Virus record (IMG/VR): IMGVR_UViG_3300037316_000023
Coordinates: 1 to 41,950 of that record
Origin: a virus
Length of the DNA: 41,950 bases
Direction: 5' to 3' (one strand)
The notes beneath the pieces are model-generated. The model saw nothing but the letters and a program-made list of their open reading frames with translations, was not told where the DNA came from and did no database searches. A program made the translations under genes and the position numbers. Below, one piece after another: positions 24,417 to 31,538 of this stretch. The first letter of the stretch is position 1. Each line of letters starts with the position of its first letter.

Positions 24417-24626
24417 ATGGAACCACGTGATGTTAAGACCTTAGTCCGAACGTTTCTCCGTGACAACCCCGACAGCAAGTTCTCGGAGATGTTTTACGGT
24501 GTAGCGAAGCATGGTGTGAGTGCTACTGAGGTAGACAGGGCCATATACGAAATGCTTAAGAACGATGAATTGACCGACACGGGTTGCGGTGTTTGGAATC
24601 TACTAGAAGAAAGACGGGCCTCGTAA
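24417..24626 (+). CDS. Small winged-helix-like protein
   Basis: 69 residues. Reads as MEPRDVKTLVRTFLRDNPDS (helix), SEMFYGVAKHGVSATEVDRA (turn and helix), IYEMLKNDELTDTGCGVWNL (helix, wing). The layout recalls small winged-helix domains with the GxxxTEVDRAIYEML recognition part. No ribosome-binding site is visible at the ATG, which lies 12 nt after a hairpin. A DNA-binding function is a guess from pattern. Confidence 0.45.
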   Translation: MEPRDVKTLVRTFLRDNPDSKFSEMFYGVAKHGVSATEVDRAIYEMLKNDELTDTGCGVWNLLEERRAS

Positions 24627-24641
24627 TGGCCGGAAGGAGTC

Positions 24642-25022
24642 ATGTCTGTGAACACATCAAAGACATCGTTGCTGCATACTACACGGCTTACCCTCATTTG
24701 CGTCCTTTTGCTGGTGGTGTTGACAGGGCTGAACTGCTCCAAAAAGAAAGCGCAAGTTGCTTCGCCCAACGCAAACACAGGGAAGAACGCTTCTTCGCAA
24801 CAGGTGTTAACAAGCGCCGAAATGCAAGACAGTTGGCAGACCTGCCTAAACGAACCTCCAATTTGTCAAGGCGGGTTGATCTCACAGAGCGCATCGCCTG
24901 ACATGATTAACAATTGGATAGCGAAGAATAACATTACCTTCCCGCTCACTTGCCGTTTTCAGCATCCCCCACGCTGCCGACTGGGGCATACTTCGAATTG
25001 CAACCAACGATGCACCCCATGA
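24642..25022 (+). CDS. Exported small protein of the early region
   Basis: 126 residues, with GGAAGGAG directly before the ATG. Basic N-terminus (SVNTSKTSLLHTTRL), hydrophobic core (TLICVLLLVVLTGL), then NCSKKKAQVASPNANTGKN. The Cys after LTGLN gives a poor lipobox because Asn, not Gly/Ala, precedes it, so lipidation is doubtful; a type I signal or a membrane anchor is possible. The periplasmic part has five to six further cysteines (WQTCLNEPPICQGG, CRFQHPPRCRLG, CNQRC), suggesting disulfides or metal binding. An envelope protein made early could block superinfection; that is inference. Confidence 0.5.
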   Translation: MSVNTSKTSLLHTTRLTLICVLLLVVLTGLNCSKKKAQVASPNANTGKNASSQQVLTSAEMQDSWQTCLNEPPICQGGLISQSASPDMINNWIAKNNITFPLTCRFQHPPRCRLGHTSNCNQRCTP

Positions 25023-25051
25023 GTTCACCTGTGCTAAGGAGGCACAGTATT

Positions 25052-25243
25052 ATGACAAACACGCTAGTCCACACCAAAGTAAACATCAAACCAGTTGCTC
25101 AAGCCGTGATGGAGAAATTCAACATCACGAGCATGAGGCGGGATGGTCCAACTTCTGATTTACAGGAGTTGCCCCCTGTGCGCCTCAGCGGAGAGCTTGA
25201 AGCATTCCTCAAGCAAACCATCGAGGAGAACACCCGCAATTAA
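25052..25243 (+). CDS. Small unknown protein
   Basis: 63 residues from the ATG at 25052, which has AAGGAGG 9 nt upstream; the frame extends further up without such a site. Composition is basic then acidic: TLVHTKVNIKPVAQAVMEKF, then VRLSGELEAFLKQTIEEN. The C-terminal helix could be part of a ribbon-helix-helix or simply a coiled segment. It ends the small-gene cluster before the hairpin at 25282. No family recognised. Confidence 0.55.
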   Translation: MTNTLVHTKVNIKPVAQAVMEKFNITSMRRDGPTSDLQELPPVRLSGELEAFLKQTIEENTRN

Positions 25244-25281
25244 CGACTGTCTCGATATGACGTAACAGCGCACCCCGAATA

Positions 25282-25309
25282 CCCTGCGGTGCTCACGAAG
25301 GCCGCAGGG
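25282..25309 (+). terminator. Hairpin, possible terminator
   Basis: CCCTGCGG (25282-25289) pairs with CCGCAGGG (25302-25309), loop of 12 nt. No T run follows (CGTTATAAACC), so it may be a Rho-dependent stop, an mRNA-stabilising hairpin or a protein site. Confidence 0.45.
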
Positions 25310-25334
25310 CGTTATAAACCATGCACTAAACCCC

Positions 25335-25385
25335 AAGCTAGTTCCTCAACCGCTCGTTAAATTTCCTCAACCGCAAGCTAGTTCC
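25335..25385 (+). repeat. Interdigitated direct repeats
   Basis: AAGCTAGTTCC occurs at 25335-25345 and 25375-25385 (40 bp apart). TTCCTCAACCGC occurs at 25342-25353 and 25363-25374 (21 bp apart, two helical turns). They lie in a stretch of about 300 bases without a convincing gene (25244-25543). Iteron-like or regulator-binding sites are possible. Confidence 0.5.
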
Positions 25386-25403
25386 CTAAACACAAACAAA
25401 GAA

Positions 25404-25450
25404 GCGAAGGCAAGTAGTTACGGAGTTCCCATCCGCCTACTCACCTTCGC
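25404..25450 (+). other. Long interrupted hairpin in the intergenic region
   Basis: GCGAAGGCAAGTAG (25404-25417) and CTACTCACCTTCGC (25437-25450) are inverted repeats matching at 12 of 14 positions. An inner CGGA/TCCG pair (25421-25424 and 25432-25435) extends the fold. It could be a structured RNA, a protein-binding palindrome or a replication element. The rest of 25451-25543 holds nothing else I can name apart from a possible TTGACC at 25521. Confidence 0.5.
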
Positions 25451-25543
25451 TAGGCCACGTAGAACCCGTTTGCTGCGGGTCTTGTTGGGCCTCATTGTAT
25501 CCGGTACCGAGTCACAATTTTTGACCTAGCGAGGTTTTAAATT

Positions 25544-25639
25544 ATGTCAGCCCGTTTACTTGTACAGCATACCACGCCCGGCCCCCATCCCGTCTGTTCA
25601 ATATTGCACACTTTTACAAATAAGGTCTTCGGGTGGTAA
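25544..25639 (+). CDS. Possible 31-residue leader ORF
   Basis: ATG at 25544 with GAGG 9 nt upstream, TAA at 25637-25639. The peptide (MSARLLVQHTTPGPHPVCSI, then 11 more residues) shows no motif. Its end overlaps the GTG start of the next gene (25633), so it could couple translation. Low confidence because of its length. Confidence 0.3.
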   Translation: MSARLLVQHTTPGPHPVCSILHTFTNKVFGW

Positions 25640-26022
25640 TTCCCGCCCCACGTTCGCCCCAGACACTCACCATTGAGAGCATGTTGCTCGATGGGGTGCT
25701 CTCGATTGCAGAGATAGCACGCATTCACAACGTGAGCCGCGTGCGGGTGCGGCAGATACGAAGCCGCCTATTTACTACTTCGCCACTGGAAGAGGGGGGA
25801 ACTTCCACTCCCACCCATGAGATTTTCCAATCTCCGTTACAGTCGTCAGGTATGAAGACACTCAATCTTCACCTGACCCCGGCGATATACGCGGCACTAA
25901 TCGAAGCGTGTGCAGCCTCCAACCTTGGCTCTGACGAACCATCCACCATTGAAGACTATGTAGGTGAAGTGTTAATGACGCACTTGCAGACCAGGGGTCT
26001 GATTCGGCGCAAGAGGAGATGA
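25633..26022 (+). CDS. HTH-containing putative regulator
   Basis: 129 residues from GTG 25633, or 113 from the ATG at 25681. Residues 17-46 form a sigma-region-4-like helix-turn-helix: MLLDGVLSIAEIARIHNVSR, then VRVRQIRSRL. After a Ser/Thr/Pro linker the C-terminal half (KTLNLHLTPAIYAALIEACA, then IEDYVGEVLMTHLQTRGLI) looks like a helical dimerisation domain with a ribbon-helix-helix-like strand. It overlaps the next gene by ATGA. It heads the replication operon and is a candidate regulator of it. Start choice is uncertain; a TTGACC-like -35 lies at 25521. Confidence 0.55.
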   Translation: MVIPAPRSPQTLTIESMLLDGVLSIAEIARIHNVSRVRVRQIRSRLFTTSPLEEGGTSTPTHEIFQSPLQSSGMKTLNLHLTPAIYAALIEACAASNLGSDEPSTIEDYVGEVLMTHLQTRGLIRRKRR

Positions 26023-26597
26023 CCGAAATGCAGACTCAAGAAGTGCAAAGCCCTGAGTGTGTAACCACAGACTTTTTGGGGCGGATATGCAAACGATGTG
26101 AGGTTAACATCGACCACATGCGTTCTGATGCTGAGTATTGCTCGCGCAAGTGTCAGAAGCACGCGGTGCGTGATGAAGAAGCATTGTTACGGCGCAAGCT
26201 ACGCAACTTGGTGTTTGCATACCGCAACCGTGACCGGGCCTTTACCTTTGATGGGCGTTATGAGGGCACAACCACTGACCCCATCACCATTGTGTATGGA
26301 AGAAAGAAAGACACCGGTTATGTACCAATGCCCATTGATGTGCATGTGAATTCACGTGAGCCGCGATTTGGACAGGTAACACCTGAAGATGTCACATGGG
26401 CATTGAAGCAACGAGCAGTATCGCATTCGTTACCAATGCCTCGCCTCTTGAAGACCTATTGCGCGTGTTGCCGTGAAGCGGTGATTGATGGCACACGTGA
26501 GGTGCGGGTTACGGTCGGTTGCTACTTGCCGGTTGAGCATGAATGCCCACGCACCAGGGTGTACGACTTGCACGGGAAACTGTTGGAGGTTATTTAA
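26019..26597 (+). CDS. Cysteine-rich zinc-binding protein of unknown function
   Basis: 192 residues. N-terminal zinc-finger-like region: [15 protein letters not shown], then [15 protein letters not shown] (four Cys, CxxC plus CxxxC spacing, similar to small treble-clef or FCS/MYM-type fingers). A second Cys pair lies towards the C-terminus ([13 protein letters not shown]). Between them is an unknown domain with [20 protein letters not shown] and [17 protein letters not shown]- or RNA-binding is plausible. It is coupled by ATGA to the HTH gene and lies 3 nt before the pentapeptide gene. Confidence 0.55.
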   Translation: MTEMQTQEVQSPECVTTDFLGRICKRCEVNIDHMRSDAEYCSRKCQKHAVRDEEALLRRKLRNLVFAYRNRDRAFTFDGRYEGTTTDPITIVYGRKKDTGYVPMPIDVHVNSREPRFGQVTPEDVTWALKQRAVSHSLPMPRLLKTYCACCREAVIDGTREVRVTVGCYLPVEHECPRTRVYDLHGKLLEVI

Positions 26598-26600
26598 CAC

Positions 26601-27107
26601 ATGTTAATCAATGGTAAAGAAGTTTCGATTGCCCCAGAAGCGGACCTGAGCTGCGCGGACCTGCGCGACGCGGACCTGCGCGGCGCGGACCTGAGCGGCA
26701 CGAGCCTGCGCGGCGCGGACCTGAGCTGCGCGGACCTGCGCGGCGCGAACCTGAGCGGCGCGAGCCTGCGCGGCGCGGACCTGAGCTGCGCGAACCTGCG
26801 CGGCGTGAACCTGCGCGGCGTGAACCTGCGCGGCGCGAACCTGCGCGGCGTGAACCTGAGCTGCGCGAACCTGCCTTCAGGTTTCAAAGTGTGTCGCATG
26901 GACTTTGGTGGTTGGTCAATTCTTGTTTTGCCACTGACAACCACCATCGGTTGCCAGACTCACAAAAATGAAGACTGGTTAAGGTGGACACCTGAAGACG
27001 TGAGTTACTTTGCTGAAGGTGCCAAAGAATACTGGTCACGACACAGAGAATCCATTTGCGCTGTTATACGCGACGTGATGGGGGCAAGTAAAAGAGAGGT
27101 GTTATGA
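26601..27107 (+). CDS. Pentapeptide-repeat protein
   Basis: 168 residues. Residues 14-93 are 16 uninterrupted pentapeptides of the form A(D/N)L(R/S)(G/C), expected to fold as about four turns of a right-handed quadrilateral beta-helix. The C-terminal 75 residues form a separate domain with [20 protein letters not shown] and [20 protein letters not shown], a tail I recall from other phage pentapeptide proteins. Related folds (MfpA, Qnr) mimic DNA and bind gyrase; whether this short solenoid does so is unknown. The repeat DNA (26640-26879) is very GC-rich and uses almost one codon set, unlike flanking genes. Confidence 0.8.
   Translation: MLINGKEVSIAPEADLSCADLRDADLRGADLSGTSLRGADLSCADLRGANLSGASLRGADLSCANLRGVNLRGVNLRGANLRGVNLSCANLPSGFKVCRMDFGGWSILVLPLTTTIGCQTHKNEDWLRWTPEDVSYFAEGAKEYWSRHRESICAVIRDVMGASKREVL
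26640..26879 (+). repeat. 15-bp tandem array coding the pentapeptides
   Basis: Sixteen near-identical 15-bp units such as GCGGACCTGCGCGGC, with a visible 60-bp higher-order period (two successive blocks of four units with the order [20 protein letters not shown] and its variant). The homogeneity at DNA level points to recent expansion or gene conversion. Confidence 0.85.
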
Positions 27108-27175
27108 GCGACCTTTGTACATGTACCGATGGCCAGTGTGAGAAGCACGACGCAACAGAAACGAGGGAGAAATGA
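27104..27175 (+). CDS. 23-residue cysteine-rich microprotein
   Basis: ATG at 27104 (GAGAGG 5 nt upstream), TGA at 27173-27175. It overlaps the pentapeptide gene's stop as ATGA and the next gene's start by 4 nt (27172-27175). The peptide [16 protein letters not shown] plus 7 residues has C-x-C-x4-C-x2-H, a compact set of four possible zinc ligands. The double coupling and the good ribosome-binding site argue it is real in spite of its size. Function unknown. Confidence 0.5.
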   Translation: MSDLCTCTDGQCEKHDATETREK

Positions 27176-27357
27176 AGAAGCCAAGCAAGCCGTTGCGCGA
27201 GAAACAATTCATTGCAACCGTGGGTGGTCTGATGTGCTGCACTCCACCCGAGTTTGAGTCTATTGCTTACAAGGGTCTTCACCATAACAACAAGAAACGT
27301 AACAAGCTCGGTGCTTCTAAACCAACAAACGTTGGTGACCCTAATCAGAAGAGGTAA
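27172..27357 (+). CDS. Small basic protein
   Basis: 61 residues, with GAGGGAG upstream of the ATG and ATGA overlap with the microprotein. Strongly basic (KKPSKPLREKQFIATVGG, HHNNKKRNKLGASKP), with one CC pair (LMCCTPPEFES). It ends 3 nt before the primase-helicase start. A nucleic-acid-binding accessory of replication is plausible, but no family is recognised. Confidence 0.55.
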   Translation: MKKPSKPLREKQFIATVGGLMCCTPPEFESIAYKGLHHNNKKRNKLGASKPTNVGDPNQKR

Positions 27358-27360
27358 GTC

Positions 27361-29385
27361 TTGCTCTTTGACGCGAAGAAGTTTAGAGCGGCCCTCCCCG
27401 CTGAGATGTTGCTTGAGAAGCGATGGGTGCGTTACTTTCTCAAGCCTAAGTCTGAAGGTGGAACAGCCAAGATACCACTAGGTAACCACTCAGACCCTAA
27501 CACATGGAGCACATTCGATGAATGCGTTGCGAAGATTGAAAACGACCAGCAAGGGATTGGTTACAACTTTCTCGGAGGCAGCATTCACGGCCTTGATATT
27601 GACCATTGCCGTAACCCTCGCACTGGTGTCTTGTGCAACGAAGCAATGTTGTTATTGTCGCGCTTGCCGTCGTGGGCAGAATTTTCGGTGTCGGGTCAGG
27701 GTATTCACGTTCTCTTTACGGGACATGTGCGAGGGAAACTGCTAACAGAAACTTGCTTGCAGTACTGGAATCCGAAGAACAGTCCGCGCTTCTTCACCAT
27801 CACTTGTGACATGGTGGGCGAAGCCTTCAAAGAGTTGAAAGATGTTGGGGATGACTTCAATTACATTTTCAGCACGGCGAAGCACATCTCCGCGAAGATC
27901 AGGGAAGAACTGAAGGCGGTTGACCATGAGCAATGGCTTGCGCTGCCTAAAGAACGGGAAGTACAGGAGGTTGTTAGCCGTGACAAATCGAAAACTAAAA
28001 CGCGAAAGGTTGTTGCGGGATTCGACATCAAAGACTTCCTCGGCTTCTATAACATACCCATTGACAACGAGACAGACAACGAAATTGGTCACTGTGTGCG
28101 AGTTGCAACGTGTCCTATTAAGGGTGAGCCTCATGTTGGGCAGAATGCAACGACGACTAATTTTGTGTTCCCCACAAGAGATGGTGGGCTTGCATTCCAT
28201 TGTCAGAGTACAGGATGTGTTGAATATGGAGTTGGCGAAGCTATTAAGAAACTTGCAGAGGCCCACGGTGTCTATCCTAAAGACATCTACGAAGCGAAGC
28301 GAGAGCGGGCCGCGCAACAGTCATGGCAATACGTAATCAGCCTGGAAGATGTTAGCCCCGAACACATAGAAGAGATGCATTGGTTGTGGGAAAACTACCT
28401 CCCACAGAATCAACTCGTTCACTCAGCGGGTGCATCCTCACAGGGTAAAAGCCCTGTATGGCGTGACCTGATTGCACGCATGACGGCGGGCCGCGAATGG
28501 CCCAACGGTGAGTTAAGCAAAGGCCCCTGCACCGTTGTGGTGATGGCGAATGAGGATGATTGGCCCACGGTCGTACTGCCTCACCTGAAGTTTGCAGGAG
28601 CAGATTTCAAGTATGTCAAGCAGGTGAAGGCCACTGTTAACCGTGGTGACTCGGCGGCTGACATCGTTGCGGCCTTAGACCGTGACATTGAGAGCTTGGA
28701 TAAAGCCATCCGTGAGCGGGGCGATGTCGGTGCGTTGCTCATAGACCCCATCACAAATTACTTGGGCGGGGCCAAGATGAACCGCGAAGATGAAATGCGG
28801 TCAATCCTGATGCCCATGGCGCAACTTGCCCAAAGCAACAAGGTCAGTGTTAACACCATAGGCCATTTCAACAAGAGCCAAGACGTACAGATGTTAGACA
28901 AGGTGATGGGTGCGAGGGCTTTTGTTGGTGTGGCGCGTCAAGCATTGTTCTTCACGAATGATGAGAACGATGAGAACGAGTTTGCACACGTCATGGGCTT
29001 TGGTCGCAAGACAACCACTCCCGGCCTGAGGTATCGCACCGTGCAACAGGAGTTGAGGCACAACGGCAAGGTGTTAAAGATTGTGGGCATTGAGTGGTTA
29101 GGTGAGTCACGGCAAGACATGGAGAGTGCCGTTGTTGAGCCGCTGAAGCAACGCGATAAGTCTACAGCTAAAACGGTGCGTCAGATAATCAAGACCGCAC
29201 TGAGAGACGGTCAGAAGCCTTCTGAGTACGTGGTTGAGCTTTTGAAAGACGCAGGCATTGACCCCAAGTTTAACTGGCAGCGTGAAGCTAACAAGGTTGC
29301 CGTGTCCGGCAAGGGCGGTGTTGAAGGGAAGGGTGAAAAGTTCTTTTGGTGGATAGCTACTGCCCAGACGGAGTTTGACAAGTGA
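27361..29385 (+). CDS. Primase-polymerase fused to RepA-type helicase
   Basis: 674 residues, starting at TTG with AGAGG 6 nt upstream and 3 nt after the previous stop. N-terminal archaeo-eukaryotic primase/PrimPol domain: HGLDIDHC (metal-binding D79, D81) and FSVSGQGIHVLF (the SxxGxH motif, about 110-118). A possible zinc knuckle follows (CPIKGEPHVG, then LAFHCQSTGCVEYG). C-terminal RecA-like ATPase: Walker A GASSQGKSP (about 357-365), Walker B ALLIDPITNYLG (about 458-469), then VSVNTIGHFNKS and KVMGARAFVGVARQALFF, as in RepA-like AAA_25 helicases. It makes primers and unwinds the phage DNA during replication. The C-terminal 100 residues may be a winged-helix extension. Confidence 0.85.
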   Translation: MLFDAKKFRAALPAEMLLEKRWVRYFLKPKSEGGTAKIPLGNHSDPNTWSTFDECVAKIENDQQGIGYNFLGGSIHGLDIDHCRNPRTGVLCNEAMLLLSRLPSWAEFSVSGQGIHVLFTGHVRGKLLTETCLQYWNPKNSPRFFTITCDMVGEAFKELKDVGDDFNYIFSTAKHISAKIREELKAVDHEQWLALPKEREVQEVVSRDKSKTKTRKVVAGFDIKDFLGFYNIPIDNETDNEIGHCVRVATCPIKGEPHVGQNATTTNFVFPTRDGGLAFHCQSTGCVEYGVGEAIKKLAEAHGVYPKDIYEAKRERAAQQSWQYVISLEDVSPEHIEEMHWLWENYLPQNQLVHSAGASSQGKSPVWRDLIARMTAGREWPNGELSKGPCTVVVMANEDDWPTVVLPHLKFAGADFKYVKQVKATVNRGDSAADIVAALDRDIESLDKAIRERGDVGALLIDPITNYLGGAKMNREDEMRSILMPMAQLAQSNKVSVNTIGHFNKSQDVQMLDKVMGARAFVGVARQALFFTNDENDENEFAHVMGFGRKTTTPGLRYRTVQQELRHNGKVLKIVGIEWLGESRQDMESAVVEPLKQRDKSTAKTVRQIIKTALRDGQKPSEYVVELLKDAGIDPKFNWQREANKVAVSGKGGVEGKGEKFFWWIATAQTEFDK

Positions 29386-29588
29386 GACGGACTTGTTGCG
29401 AGTGCGGTGTTAGACAAGTACATGGCGATTACGACGTTTGTAAGGATTGCGATGATAGAAGTCAACCCAGACCGCTTCAAGATGAAGCCTTACGCGCACC
29501 AGTTAGCAGGGGTAAAGACCCTGTTAAAGAAGCCTGTTTACGGGCTTTTTTGGAAGATGCGATTAGGAAAGACGAAGTGCGTCATTGA
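29382..29588 (+). CDS. Small zinc-ribbon protein overlapping the helicase gene
   Basis: 68 residues from a GTG that overlaps the primase stop (GTGA), with CGGAG 8 nt upstream. The first 24 residues hold a clear zinc ribbon: RRTCCECGVRQVHGDYDVCK, then DCDD, so CxxC and CxxC are 11 residues apart. The remainder is charged and helical (DPVKEACLRAFLEDAIRKDE). It overlaps the helicase gene by 137 nt in another frame if the helicase starts at 29452. The zinc knuckle lies wholly before the overlap, which makes it unlikely to be a mere shadow. Confidence 0.55.
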   Translation: MRRTCCECGVRQVHGDYDVCKDCDDRSQPRPLQDEALRAPVSRGKDPVKEACLRAFLEDAIRKDEVRH

Positions 29589-30984
29589 TACCGCCTGCCT
29601 GCTTTTCGATGCTGGTGCTATTGATACGCTCTTGGTCGTTGCACCTGCTCAAGTGAAAGACATCTGGTTAGATAAGACACTAGGTGAGATTGTTACGCAC
29701 AATTGGAGCAAAGCCAAAACGTATGAGTGGAAGAATTACGGCTATACCATAGCGCATAACACGATGGATTTGCCCAAAGATAAACCGTGTTATGTGGTAA
29801 GCAGTGTTGAATTTTTACGTCAAGAAGGTCCTCTTGGTGATTTTCCGTGGGTTGAGTCATTACTGCGAGAATTGGCCGGACGTAAGGTGTGGTTTGTGTT
29901 TGATGAGGCGTCTGTTTTAGGGAACTGGTCAACCGGCAACACGAAGTCAATGATTGCATTGCGTAAGGGCATGGAGCGCGTGACGCTGTTAGACGGCACC
30001 CCACGCGGCAACAGCCACATGGCGTTCTATAGCAAGTTCAAGGTGCTTGACCCTGACATTCTTGGATGCAAGAGCTACTTCCATTACAGAGGCCGCTATG
30101 CACAACTAGGTGGATGGAAGCAAAAGGAAGTGGTGGGTGAAAAGAACATGGACGACTTCGCTAAACGCACAGCACCGTTCTGCGAGTTCTTAGAGCAGGA
30201 CGTTTTAGACATGCCGAAGAAGGTACCAGGCATCTTGACTGCCGCGCTGAGTGAGAAGAGTTGGAAGGTCTATTGCCAGATGCGAGATGAGTTGGTTGCG
30301 GAGCTTGACAGCGGTGTATGTGCTGTTAGTCATGCTGCTGTGAAGTGCATCCGGCTTGCTCAGATTTGCGCCGGTTTCCTGGGTGGAGTTACAGAAGAGG
30401 CGCAGATGAGCCTCAACAACCCATCGGAGGAATTTGTATCACCCGAAATGCTTGCGTCTATATTCCCTGTCACCAAAGAGATTCACGACGCACCAACCAA
30501 GATGTTGATGGGGTGGTTGAAGCTGAAGTTGGCAGAGGATGAGAATTTTAAGGCTGTGATTTGGGCAAGGTTCGTGCCTGAGATATTCCGACTTGCAACA
30601 GAGATGGACATGTTAGGTATAGACCACGGTATTAAGTCGGGTGACGTGGACATGTACAAGAATGAGCTTCACCCGCGCAGCAGTCACCAAGGGTCTTACA
30701 TCCTGGTCTGCCAACCACAAACCGCACAGTACGGAAACAACTTCAGCCGCGCACGTACCAGCATCTTCTTGAGTCAAGACTATAACCGCGTAACTAGGGC
30801 ACAGGCCGGTGACCGTGTACAGGCCGATGGTGCAGGCGCAACCACGTTAGAGCTTGATGTGTTGGTGACCGGCCCACGAGGTCAGAAGACCATCGTGCAT
30901 GACATCGTGGCCTCAGTAAGAGGCAAGGAAGAAGCAGAGAAGCGCACCGCGCAAGCGTGGAGAAAGGTGTTATTGGAGGAATAA
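29452..30984 (+). CDS. SNF2-like superfamily 2 helicase
   Basis: 510 residues from the ATG at 29452, which has AAGGA 5 nt upstream; a GTG at 29407 in frame has no such site. Motif I is LFWKMRLGKTKCVIDTA (about 32-48), Ia LLVVAPAQVKDIWL, II VWFVFDEAS (about 146-154), III LLDGTPRGN. The C-terminal domain has KAVIWARFVPEIFRL, then DYNRVTRAQAGDRVQA, the motif VI equivalent of phage SNF2-type helicases. It would translocate on duplex DNA in replication or recombination. The stop overlaps the next start as TAATG. Confidence 0.8.
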   Translation: MIEVNPDRFKMKPYAHQLAGVKTLLKKPVYGLFWKMRLGKTKCVIDTACLLFDAGAIDTLLVVAPAQVKDIWLDKTLGEIVTHNWSKAKTYEWKNYGYTIAHNTMDLPKDKPCYVVSSVEFLRQEGPLGDFPWVESLLRELAGRKVWFVFDEASVLGNWSTGNTKSMIALRKGMERVTLLDGTPRGNSHMAFYSKFKVLDPDILGCKSYFHYRGRYAQLGGWKQKEVVGEKNMDDFAKRTAPFCEFLEQDVLDMPKKVPGILTAALSEKSWKVYCQMRDELVAELDSGVCAVSHAAVKCIRLAQICAGFLGGVTEEAQMSLNNPSEEFVSPEMLASIFPVTKEIHDAPTKMLMGWLKLKLAEDENFKAVIWARFVPEIFRLATEMDMLGIDHGIKSGDVDMYKNELHPRSSHQGSYILVCQPQTAQYGNNFSRARTSIFLSQDYNRVTRAQAGDRVQADGAGATTLELDVLVTGPRGQKTIVHDIVASVRGKEEAEKRTAQAWRKVLLEE

Positions 30985-31538
30985 TGGCAACCAAGCCCGG
31001 TAAGTACGCGGCCTTCAAGAAGGTTTACCCAAAGGTGCCTCTTGATGCTACTGCATTCGACAAAATGCGCGAGGTGTTAGACGCGCTTGAGAACCCTGAT
31101 GAGCCTAAAGACTCAATGAGGGTGCGTGACCTTCCTAACACCGAACTAAAAGACCTTTACGTTAAGGCCCGCAAAGCGAAGGATGCTCTAGATGTGCAGG
31201 TGTCCTTGCTTGAAACGCAGATAGCGGCTTATACCTATCTCTTTGTGCAGCGCATGGAAGAAGACGATGTTACAGCTTTGCCGTTCACTGATGGGGTGCA
31301 GCTTGGTTCATCGGTTGAACCTTACCCGAACGTGAAAGACAGAGCGGCCCTGTATGGTTGGATAAAAGAGACGGGCCAAGAAGATTTGCTAACACTGAAC
31401 TATCAGACTCTAGCCTCCATCACCAAGCAGCGGTTACTAGAGGGTGAGCCTATACCACCAGGCGTGGAAGTTTTTATGAAAGACAAGCTAACCGCAAGGG
31501 GCTTGAACACGAACAAAGGAGCAACATCAAATGACTAA
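30984..31538 (+). CDS. Unknown replication-operon protein
   Basis: 184 residues from the ATG at 30984 (GGAGG 5 nt upstream, TAATG coupled). The N-terminus is basic (ATKPGKYAAFKKVYPKVPLD), the middle is helical (KDLYVKARKAKDALDVQVSL), and the last third reads VQLGSSVEPYPNVKDRAALY, then ETGQEDLLTLNYQTLASITK and LEGEPIPPGVEVFMKDKLTA. This last part is familiar from phage operons next to SSB and DNA polymerase genes, but I cannot name the family. It overlaps the ssDNA-binding-like gene by 8 nt. Confidence 0.6.
   Translation: MATKPGKYAAFKKVYPKVPLDATAFDKMREVLDALENPDEPKDSMRVRDLPNTELKDLYVKARKAKDALDVQVSLLETQIAAYTYLFVQRMEEDDVTALPFTDGVQLGSSVEPYPNVKDRAALYGWIKETGQEDLLTLNYQTLASITKQRLLEGEPIPPGVEVFMKDKLTARGLNTNKGATSND

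Noticed and set aside
23426-25385. CRISPR array
   Set aside because: The repeats at 23426, 25335 and 26640 are coding duplications or short site pairs without regular unique spacers, and no cas genes occur.
26594-26947. Long open frame on the minus strand opposite the pentapeptide array
   Set aside because: It is the antisense of a low-complexity, GC-rich 15-bp array, which leaves all frames open; the product is a monotonous Arg/Pro/Phe repeat without a start signal.
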